Source: an uncultured Chloroflexota bacterium | Lineage (GTDB): Bacteria; Chloroflexota; Anaerolineae; Aggregatilineales; Phototrophicaceae | Direction: 5' to 3' | Length of the DNA: 7,433 nucleotides | Assembly (NCBI GenBank): GCA_937864975.1 | Contig: CALMDI010000426.1 | Coordinates: 1-7,433 of the forward strand | Shown here: one piece after another, positions 1 through 5,988 of the stretch | How the letters are laid out: each line of letters begins with the position of its first letter | Position numbering within the stretch: the first letter of the stretch is position 1 | Made by a program: the position numbers and the translations under genes | Notes under the pieces: model-generated | Database searches by the model: none | Told to the model about the DNA's origin: nothing | What the model saw: the letters and a program-made list of their open reading frames with translations, nothing else

Positions 1-1301
1 AATCCCTGCTCAGCGAAGTTCTCGACATGCCCGACGTCCACGATCTTTTCCGCTGGCTGGGGTCTCTGTCCTTTATGGAGGTTCAGCGCGAGGGCTTGGC
101 GGCGCACGATCTCGCGCGCGACGCCCTGATGGCGGACTTGCGCTGGCGCAGCCCGGACCGCTACGCGGAGCTTCACGAGCGCGTCCGCCGCTACTACAAC
201 AATGCGATGCAGCGCAATCCCCGGCAGTCCACGCAGCTTCTGATCGACTACATCTTTTTGCACCGCGACAACACGGCGGTTCGTTCGTTCTTCGACTGGC
301 AATCCAGCAGCCTGACCACAGATTCCGTCGCGCCGTTGGATATCCCTGAACTTAGGGCGATGGTCGCCCGCCACGAGGGGGAAGAATCGGCGGCACTGGC
401 GGCGTACTGGATCGAGCAGTTACCCGATCACATTCATGTGTATCGAAACCGCAAACGGGAACTGTTAGGCTTTCTTTTCCTGATGCCCTTGCAGAGCTTG
501 AGCAAAGACCAATTGAAGCTCGATCCCGCTGCCCGCGCCGCCGTCGATTACCTCAATGCGTCCGCGCCGCTGCGGGAGGGCGAGGTCGCGACCCTGTTCC
601 GTTTCTGGATGGAGAAAGCCACCTACCAGAGCGTTTCGCCCGTGACCAGCCTGATCTTCGTGAATATGGTGCGCCACTACCTGTTTACGCCGGGACTGGC
701 GATGACGCTGCTCCCGTGCAGCGACCCCAACTTCTGGATGCCAATGTTCAGCTACGCCGATCTTACCCGCGTACCGGCGGCGGATTTTACGGTGGGAGAC
801 CGTACTTACGGAGTCTACAGTCACGACTGGCGCGTGCGTCCCCCTGCCGCCTGGCTCGATCTGCTCGCAAGCCGCGAGGTGGCAGCCGCTCCTGCACTGC
901 CCGATCCCAGGATCGAGGACATGCTGGTGGTCATGAGTCGCGATGCCTTCGAGTCGGCGGTTCGCGACGGGCTGCGTAGTATCACGCGGCGTCATGAGCT
1001 TCGGGGGAATCCGATCCTGCGCTCCCGTCTCATCATCTCAAGAGCGCCCTCTGCCGCGGACGAAGACGCGCGGCTGTCGCTTCTTCAGAAGCTCTTACAG
1101 GAAGCGGTCGAGGCGCTCGGAAGATCGCCGCGCGATCAGAAAGCCTATCGCGCGCTGTATCACACGTTCATTCAGCCCGCGCCGACGCAGGAACAAGCCG
1201 CGGAGCTTCTGGACGTTCCCTTCAGTACCTATCGGCGGCATCTCAAAGCCGGAATCGATGCCGTCACCGATCAGTTATGGAGCATGGAGTTGAGCAGCTA
1301 G
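1..1301 (+). CDS. C-terminal part of a large STAND/AAA-type ATPase regulator with terminal helix-turn-helix (5' partial)
   Basis: The frame is open to the left edge (first full codon at base 3, reading S-L-L-S-E-V-L-D before the first Met at 27), so this is the last 432 residues of a longer protein. The first ~60 residues look like the helical winged-helix region that follows an NTPase module in STAND-type proteins (A-A-H-D-L-A-R-D-A-L and E-R-V-R-R-Y-Y). The middle, about bases 370-850, is a mixed alpha/beta region (G-F-L-F-L-M-P, then F-R-F-W-M, then S-P-V-T-S-L-I-F-V-N, then H-D-W-R-V) whose pattern loosely recalls a GNAT acetyltransferase fold; I am unsure of this. The last 40 residues (bases 1179-1298) hold a clear helix-turn-helix, P-T-Q-E-Q-A-A-E-L-L-D-V-P-F-S-T-Y-R-R-H-L, like the ends of sigma-like or LuxR-like regulators. 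I infer a signal-sensing transcription regulator. No P-loop is visible because the N-terminal half is missing. It lies 81 bases upstream of the E2 gene on the same strand and could be cotranscribed with it. Confidence 0.72.
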   Translation, partial: SLLSEVLDMPDVHDLFRWLGSLSFMEVQREGLAAHDLARDALMADLRWRSPDRYAELHERVRRYYNNAMQRNPRQSTQLLIDYIFLHRDNTAVRSFFDWQSSSLTTDSVAPLDIPELRAMVARHEGEESAALAAYWIEQLPDHIHVYRNRKRELLGFLFLMPLQSLSKDQLKLDPAARAAVDYLNASAPLREGEVATLFRFWMEKATYQSVSPVTSLIFVNMVRHYLFTPGLAMTLLPCSDPNFWMPMFSYADLTRVPAADFTVGDRTYGVYSHDWRVRPPAAWLDLLASREVAAAPALPDPRIEDMLVVMSRDAFESAVRDGLRSITRRHELRGNPILRSRLIISRAPSAADEDARLSLLQKLLQEAVEALGRSPRDQKAYRALYHTFIQPAPTQEQAAELLDVPFSTYRRHLKAGIDAVTDQLWSMELSS

Positions 1302-1369
1302 GACACGGTCATCGTAGGCGCGGCGGCGCAGGGCTACCGCGGGCGTGTTGAATTTGAAAAGACTCTTAC

Positions 1370-1375
1370 GGGGAG
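1370..1375 (+). promoter_or_regulatory. Shine-Dalgarno site that fixes the GTG start of the E2 gene
   Basis: GGGGAG lies 7 bases before the GTG at 1383. It supports this non-ATG start, which also places the lipoyl domain at the very N-terminus as is usual for E2 proteins. The 81-base gap before the gene shows no convincing promoter or T-tract terminator. Confidence 0.6.
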
Positions 1376-1382
1376 AAAAATT

Positions 1383-2645
1383 GTGACGAAAGACGTGGTC
1401 ATGCCTGTGCTTGGCATGTCTCAGGAAACCGGCACGCTCCTTGAATGGCGAAAACGCCCTGGCGATACCGTCACGAAGGGCGAGCCGCTGATGGAGATCG
1501 AAACTGATAAGACGACGGTCGAGATCGAAGCGCCTGCCAGCGGGATTCTGGCGAATGTCACCGCCCAGCCCGGCGACGTCATTCCCGTGGGACAGACCAT
1601 CGCACGGATTCTCGCTCCCGGCGAAGTTTCGTCAGGCGAGGATACAGCGCCCGTTGCCGTCGATGCAACACCTATCGCGCGGCGCGTCGCCGCCGAACAC
1701 GCGCTTGATCTCGCGGTGGTCAAGCCGCGGGGCGGGCGTGTTCAAAAAGACGACGTTCTGGCGTATCTGGCGGCGCAAGGTTCCGTGATGGGCAGGGCGC
1801 TTGCATCCCCGAAGGCTCGGCGCTTAGCCGACGAACGCGGGCTTACGCTCAACACCTTACGCGGCAGCGGACCCGACGGCGCAGTGCTGGCAGCCGACGT
1901 GCTGGCGGCGTCCGTGCCCGAACTGCTTCCCGGTGCTAATGGCGAGCCACCAAGCGATAAGGGAGCGGCGTCAGATACGATGGCGGTCAGCCGCGTCTGG
2001 CGCGTGATGGCGGAGCGCGTGACACAGGCATGGACGACGATCCCGCATTTCTACCTGCTGCGCGAGGTGAACGCTACTCATCTGATCGACTGGCTGGAGG
2101 AGGTGCGTGGACGCTTCAGTCAGAAGATTACTTACACCGACCTGCTGGTGAAAGTGACCGCTGCGGCGCTGCGGCGGCATCCTCGCCTCAATGCGTCGTG
2201 GCTCAACGGAACCATCGTTTCGAATCCGCATATCCATATCGGGCTGGCGGTTGCCGTCGAGGACGGGCTGGTGGTGCCAGTGATTCATCATGCCGACACG
2301 CGGGGGCTAGGGCAACTGGCGACGCGGCGAGCGGAACTCGTCGCCAGCGCTCAGGCGGGCAAGCTCGCGCCGGACGACCTCAGCGGCGGGACGTTTACGA
2401 TTAGCAACCTCGGCATGTTCGGCGTCGATGCCTTCAACGCCATCGTCAATCCTCCGCAGGCGGCGATTCTGGCGGTCAGCCGGATTGCCGACCGGGTGGT
2501 GGCGCTCAACGGTCAGCCTGCCGTCCAGCCGATGATGACGCTGAGCCTGTCGTGCGATCATCGTGTGGTCGATGGCGCGCGCGCGGCGCGGTTTCTGCAA
2601 ACGCTCGCTGAGTTGATGGAACACCCGATCCGGCTGCTGGACTGA
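1383..2645 (+). CDS. Dihydrolipoamide acyltransferase (E2) of a 2-oxoacid dehydrogenase complex, with two E3/E1-binding domains
   Basis: This 420-residue cytoplasmic protein is the core subunit that moves acyl groups from E1 via a lipoyl arm to CoA. Residues 1-80 are a lipoyl domain with the E-T-D-K-T-T-V-E motif, lipoyl lysine K43. Residues 96-131 (P-I-A-R-R-V-A-A-E-H ... G-G-R-V-Q-K-D-D-V-L-A-Y-L) and 141-176 (S-P-K-A-R-R-L-A-D-E-R ... G-S-G-P-D-G-A-V-L-A-A-D-V-L) each look like a peripheral-subunit-binding domain; most E2 proteins have one. The first copy lacks about two residues of the usual G-x-G-P loop. Residues ~200-420 are the catalytic domain, ending in D-H-R-V-V-D-G with catalytic His393 and Asp397. 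The GTG start is backed by a Shine-Dalgarno site. Whether the substrate is pyruvate, a branched-chain oxoacid or acetoin cannot be told, because no E1 or E3 gene is adjacent: upstream is a regulator and downstream a convergent gene. Family assignment is firm; the symbol is left blank because the substrate is unknown. Confidence 0.95.
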   Translation: MTKDVVMPVLGMSQETGTLLEWRKRPGDTVTKGEPLMEIETDKTTVEIEAPASGILANVTAQPGDVIPVGQTIARILAPGEVSSGEDTAPVAVDATPIARRVAAEHALDLAVVKPRGGRVQKDDVLAYLAAQGSVMGRALASPKARRLADERGLTLNTLRGSGPDGAVLAADVLAASVPELLPGANGEPPSDKGAASDTMAVSRVWRVMAERVTQAWTTIPHFYLLREVNATHLIDWLEEVRGRFSQKITYTDLLVKVTAAALRRHPRLNASWLNGTIVSNPHIHIGLAVAVEDGLVVPVIHHADTRGLGQLATRRAELVASAQAGKLAPDDLSGGTFTISNLGMFGVDAFNAIVNPPQAAILAVSRIADRVVALNGQPAVQPMMTLSLSCDHRVVDGARAARFLQTLAELMEHPIRLLD

Positions 2646-2751
2646 AGTGGTGAGGCTGTCGGGGTCGATCTCGGTTCCGTTCAGAAACTCGTTCACGAAG
2701 CGCGCGAGTACCGAATTAACAAATCGCGATTCAAATTACCGTCCGTTTGAG
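2646..2751. other. Convergent intergenic region with a 10-bp palindrome
   Basis: This is the gap between the E2 stop and the stop of the AlkZ-like gene on the other strand. It contains the perfect palindrome AATCGCGATT at 2722-2731 in a locally AT-richer patch, and a loose ACTCG/CGAGT inverted repeat (2687-2691 and 2705-2709) with a 13-base loop. Neither is followed by a T run, so no intrinsic terminator can be claimed for either gene. Confidence 0.35.
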
Positions 2752-3810
2752 TCAAGTCAATACGGCTGGCAATCCGAGGAATTCCCCGTAGTGCTGTGCG
2801 GCGGCGGCAAACGCATCGCGTTCGGTGGCATCCAGCGGACGGAATGGGGCGATTTCGATGACTGCCGTTCCTTTGCTGAACGTGCGTCTCCAATAGCCTA
2901 CCGCCTGGCTGTCGCTCACAGCCGCGCCCCCGTAGAGCTGGGTTTTCGCCTGCTCGCCATACGCCGGGTCAAGGATGGCGCTGTGATCTTTATAGGCAAT
3001 CGTATATTCATCATAAGGCGGCAGCAAAAGCGCGGGCGGGATTAGGCGGTTTGTCACCGGCATTGACGAGGAAAACCAGTAGATCTTGCCGTCGATCGTC
3101 TCCTGTGTCAGATGCGCCCTCGACATTTCCAGCCCGGATTTTGCGTCCGCGGTCGTCAGCCCCGACCACCATACAAAATCCTGAATCATGGCAGGTCCAT
3201 GACTCGTAAAATAGCGTTTAGTAAGCTCGGCTAAGGCTTCATCACGACTCAACGTTCTGGTTTCAGGAACGCGCTCGTCCAGCAGGGCATACGTAAACTG
3301 CTTGCCGCGCCGCGCCCCGCTGCACACAATCCCATCCAGTTCCGCGCGATGGACGATATAACCCAGCCGCATTCCGCTGGCGTCGATGCCAATTTGCGCC
3401 AGCACGGATCCAAGCTCGACCCGTGTAAGCTGCTTGCCGCCTCGCAATGCGTTTGCGACGGCATCGTGACTGTGAAGGAACAGCGCGTCGTCGAGTTCAA
3501 GCTGGCGATAATAATAGGCATTCAGGGCATTAACGCGCGGCGCGGTAAGCGCGAGCAGCCAGCGAATATCCGTCGGCGCGACAAAGTGCCACGTGGGACG
3601 CATGACGTGAGTGCGGAGGATTGACCCCTCCGTGAAGGCTTGTTCGATATCGGCATCCGTGACCCCTTGCAAGCGGAGTCCCAGCGCCCATTTTGCGCCG
3701 GCATAGTCCTGAGACTGGACAGCGCCCAACCAGCCGACGACCTCTTCCGGCGTTTTGAACGTCGTTTCGCTGAGGCGTTGGTTATACAGGCGTTGGTAGG
3801 CAATATTCAA
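2752..3810 (-). CDS. AlkZ/YcaQ-like winged-helix DNA-binding protein (HTH_42 family), putative DNA glycosylase
   Basis: The protein matches by eye the winged-helix family that includes AlkZ, which removes alkylated bases and unhooks interstrand crosslinks, and YcaQ (AlkX). With the TTG start at 3810 it is 352 residues, typical of the family. The start N-I-A-Y-Q-R-L-Y-N-Q-R-L is the usual N-terminus, and a weak GAG site lies 8 bases upstream; a longer frame from another TTG at 3882 would add 24 basic residues without a ribosome site. Residues 32-34 are Q-S-Q in the context G-A-V-Q-S-Q-D-Y, aligning with the catalytic Q-x-Q motif of AlkZ. Residues 66-75 (R-T-H-V-M-R-P-T-W-H) and a later L-L-P-P-Y-D-E-Y block are other family signatures. 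No biosynthetic cluster is visible that would point to a self-resistance role, so a housekeeping alkylation-repair function is the likeliest guess. It could also be a DNA-binding member without glycosylase activity. Confidence 0.88.
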   Translation of the reverse strand: MNIAYQRLYNQRLSETTFKTPEEVVGWLGAVQSQDYAGAKWALGLRLQGVTDADIEQAFTEGSILRTHVMRPTWHFVAPTDIRWLLALTAPRVNALNAYYYRQLELDDALFLHSHDAVANALRGGKQLTRVELGSVLAQIGIDASGMRLGYIVHRAELDGIVCSGARRGKQFTYALLDERVPETRTLSRDEALAELTKRYFTSHGPAMIQDFVWWSGLTTADAKSGLEMSRAHLTQETIDGKIYWFSSSMPVTNRLIPPALLLPPYDEYTIAYKDHSAILDPAYGEQAKTQLYGGAAVSDSQAVGYWRRTFSKGTAVIEIAPFRPLDATERDAFAAAAQHYGEFLGLPAVLT

Positions 3811-3840
3811 GGGATTATCTCGTTTCGGTGCGCTCGACGG

Positions 3841-3883
3841 TTTGCGACGATATCTCCGATGCGACCCCGGAGAGTATCGCAAA
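3841..3883 (-). promoter_or_regulatory. Imperfect stem-loop in the probable 5' leader of the AlkZ-like gene
   Basis: TTTGCGA at 3841-3847 and TCGCAAA at 3877-3883 are perfect inverted arms. Inside them TATCTCC (3851-3857) faces GGAGAGTA (3869-3876), adding TA and TCTCC pairs with a 1-base bulge; a 3-base bulge lies on the other side. The total is about 14 pairs around an 11-base loop. In the minus-strand transcript it would sit 30 bases ahead of the TTG start at 3810, covering the alternative TTG at 3882. It could be a leader hairpin affecting translation or stability, or a dyad operator. No T tract follows, so it is not an intrinsic terminator. Confidence 0.4.
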
Positions 3884-3987
3884 GGCAGGATGCGCGCGAG
3901 CCGAGTCGTCTGGGAGTGATTTTACAACCCTTTGTCGCTTCGGTAAGTAGCTCATACAAACGTGAAATTGAGTTCTCTGGTCATTGG

Positions 3988-4018
3988 ATGACAGGCAAAA
4001 TCCATTTCGCGTTACAAT
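3988..4018 (+). promoter_or_regulatory. Candidate sigma70-type promoter for the membrane-protein gene
   Basis: ATGACA (3988-3993) and TACAAT (4013-4018) resemble -35 and -10 boxes, but the 19-base spacer is longer than the preferred 17. Transcription would begin near 4025 and give a leader of about 97 bases before the GTG at 4122. Confidence 0.3.
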
Positions 4019-4121
4019 AGCTCCCATCCTTTTGAAGACAAATCGGGTTGTCGGCTGTATTCGGTCATGTTATCTGGGTTCCCTTTATGCCCGACGCATC
4101 CGTTTCTGAAATTATCGTCCT

Positions 4122-5924
4122 GTGATCGACAGCGCGACCACTCTAAAAAAGCCATTCCGTATCGCCTCGTCTGCCGCAGCGCTTTTGGGGCAAGAGCGTT
4201 TCGCTGCCTCCATGCTTGTCGCTGCTACCTGTCTCCTGACGTTCGGGGTCTTTGTTCCATTTCTGGGGATCTATTACGACGATTTTGTGTCCTTTTATAT
4301 TTTGGAACGCTTTGGTGTTGACAGGTTACTCGATCTGGTCTGGGGACAAGCCCGCCCCGTTTTTGCATTTCTCTTTTGGCTGCCCCAGAACAATGTCTTG
4401 ATCGCGCACACGCTGATGCTGGGGTTCCACATCGCGAACGGGCTGCTCCTCCTCTCCATCCTTCGGCGCGCGGTTCCAAAACTGCCCCTGCTCGGAACGC
4501 TCGTCGCTGTGCTGTATGCGGTTTACCCGCTGTACTGGCTCCGCCCGACCGTGATCGCGCTCGCCATCGACGGCGCGGCGTCCCTGTTCTTGCTGTCCGT
4601 AGCCCTGGGGCTGCACGCCCTCCGTTTTCAGGGGACGAGGCGGGGGCTGCTCGCGCTTGCCTCGTTAATCCTGATGCCTATCTATTTCTTCTCTTACGAG
4701 CTTATGTTTCCGCTCGAACTCTTTCGCCCCCTGCTTTTCTGGCTCGTCATCGGCTCGAACGGACAGACCGACCGGCTCCGATGGCGGCGTGTCGTCATCG
4801 GGTATCTGCCGTGGTTTTTGATGACCGCCGCGCTTGGCATCTACCGGCTTCTGATTTTTGAAGCGACCGGATTTTACGCCAACATCGACTACAACAGCCC
4901 CGAAATACCCACGTCGCTCGATGCGGCATTCAACGAATTCGCGCGCTTCATACCGCTTTTCCAACAGGAACTCGTCGGAACGTGGCTCTATCATGTGCCG
5001 AACGCCCTGAGCGGGGGCGTACTGCCGCTGCTCGCGGGCGTCGCGATCGCCGCTGCCCTCGTCGCCTACGCGATCCGTTTCCGAAGTGTCGCCGTGGGAT
5101 CATCGGGAAACCTTCGCCGCGTCTTACTGCTTCTTTTCCTGAGCGGTATCGCCGTCATGGTTGCCGGTCAGTTGACGACCTGGGTGAGCGAAGCCAGTCG
5201 GCTGCCGACAGTGGAAGGCATCCGCAGTCGCTGGCACCTTGCCTCGTCCATCGGCGTGTGTATCGCCTGGGCAGCCGCGGCGCTCTTTTTGGCGAGCTTC
5301 ATCTCTCGGAAGCATCTACCCGCTGTTGCCTCACTCTTGCTCGCTCCCATGATCGTCGTCGGAAGCGCGCTGCATATTCGGAACAGCCAGGATTTTGTGA
5401 CCGAATGGCGACAGGAGCTTGATGTCTGGTGGCAGCTTGCGTGGCGCGTGCAGGATTTGAAGGAAGGCACGCTGGTTATCCTGCCGAGCCAGACGTGGAC
5501 AGCTCGTAACAGCGCGACATTTCTCTACGAACCTCTCATTCAGGGCGACCTTTTCTTCGATAATCCGACCATCGTTGGAGGTCGCCTGACCCGCGAGTTA
5601 CTTCGCAATCGCAGCTACGTGATTGACAATGGGAATTGGCAAATGCGCTGGGAGTGGGAGTTTGAGAATGCCATCCTGCTGTATGTCAACGCGGCAGGGT
5701 GCGTGGACATTATCGATCCCACGGAGCCTCTGCCTGAAGGGGTGTCCCTGTCTCCAGCAGAGCAGGAATTACTGGCGGTTCTCCCCGATCCCGACACGCG
5801 AATCGAACTGGCGAGTGACGATTCATTCCCGTCGAGACGGCTATTTCAACCCGAACCCCCGCGTAGTGCGTGTTATGCCTATCAGCAAGCGGCGCGTCAG
5901 GAATTTGATCGCACTTCGGAATAA
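4122..5924 (+). CDS. Multi-pass membrane protein, GT-C glycosyltransferase-like, with soluble C-terminal domain
   Basis: The 600-residue product has about ten or eleven hydrophobic segments, roughly at residues 29-49, 92-114, 121-139, 147-167, 176-195, 200-210, 224-246, 299-318, 332-352, 371-394 and 398-417. The first predicted outer loop carries Y-Y-D-D-F (Asp53-Asp54) followed by A-R-P (77-79). An acidic pair in that loop is a hallmark of GT-C enzymes, which use lipid-linked sugars to glycosylate proteins or glycans outside the membrane, so this role is inferred from layout. Residues ~420-600 form a soluble tail rich in Trp and acidic residues (V-W-W-Q-L-A-W-R, then C-V-D-I-I-D-P) that I cannot assign. 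The start is uncertain: GTG 4122 is the first start codon after an in-frame TGA at 4107 but has no clear ribosome site; ATG 4212 (residue 31) would cut into the first membrane segment. It stands alone, divergent from the AlkZ-like gene and convergent with the secreted-protein gene. Another kind of polytopic membrane protein remains possible. Confidence 0.72.
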   Translation: MIDSATTLKKPFRIASSAAALLGQERFAASMLVAATCLLTFGVFVPFLGIYYDDFVSFYILERFGVDRLLDLVWGQARPVFAFLFWLPQNNVLIAHTLMLGFHIANGLLLLSILRRAVPKLPLLGTLVAVLYAVYPLYWLRPTVIALAIDGAASLFLLSVALGLHALRFQGTRRGLLALASLILMPIYFFSYELMFPLELFRPLLFWLVIGSNGQTDRLRWRRVVIGYLPWFLMTAALGIYRLLIFEATGFYANIDYNSPEIPTSLDAAFNEFARFIPLFQQELVGTWLYHVPNALSGGVLPLLAGVAIAAALVAYAIRFRSVAVGSSGNLRRVLLLLFLSGIAVMVAGQLTTWVSEASRLPTVEGIRSRWHLASSIGVCIAWAAAALFLASFISRKHLPAVASLLLAPMIVVGSALHIRNSQDFVTEWRQELDVWWQLAWRVQDLKEGTLVILPSQTWTARNSATFLYEPLIQGDLFFDNPTIVGGRLTRELLRNRSYVIDNGNWQMRWEWEFENAILLYVNAAGCVDIIDPTEPLPEGVSLSPAEQELLAVLPDPDTRIELASDDSFPSRRLFQPEPPRSACYAYQQAARQEFDRTSE

Positions 5925-5955
5925 TTCTTAAAATGCGTGTCTCATCGACTTTGCG

Positions 5956-5981
5956 ATCTGAACCCAGGAGGGTCGGATTTT
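5956..5981 (+). terminator. Weak terminator candidate after the membrane-protein gene
   Basis: ACCC (5962-5965) pairs with GGGT (5970-5973) around an AGGA tetraloop, and ATC (5956-5958) can pair with GAT (5976-5978) across a small internal loop, followed by TTT. It lies 32 bases after the stop codon at 5922-5924. The stem is short and the T run is only three bases, so confidence is low. Confidence 0.22.
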
Positions 5982-5988
5982 GCCATCC

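Larger units (their letters stand above)
3811..4121. other. Divergent intergenic region between the AlkZ-like gene and the membrane-protein gene
   Basis: These 311 bases separate two genes that run away from each other, so both promoters should lie here. I see a 43-base imperfect stem-loop near the AlkZ-like start and one weak promoter candidate facing right. Facing left, a TGTAAAAT sequence (complement of 3919-3926) could act as a -10 box, but the sequence 17 bases upstream of it matches the -35 consensus poorly. No convincing small gene or structured RNA was found. Confidence 0.5.

Noticed and set aside
465..995. A 176-codon minus-strand frame inside the regulator gene.
   Set aside because: It is His/Arg/Gln-rich antisense sequence that arises from the GC-rich codon pattern of the real gene; no domain or ribosome site supports it.
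1302..1382. A possible bulged hairpin (GTAG...GCGC...GCGC...CTAC) between the regulator and the E2 gene.
   Set aside because: The right arm needs a four-base bulge and no T run follows, so it supports neither a terminator nor a riboswitch.
3811..3882. A 24-residue N-terminal extension of the AlkZ-like protein from the TTG at 3882.
   Set aside because: The added residues are Arg/Ser/Pro-rich and unlike the family, no ribosome site precedes 3882, and the region forms a hairpin instead; the start at 3810 gives the usual family N-terminus.
4067..4321. An 84-codon + strand frame starting with ATG just before the membrane-protein gene.
   Set aside because: It overlaps the membrane-protein gene in another frame, has no ribosome site, and its Cys/Ser-rich content is typical of an off-frame reading.
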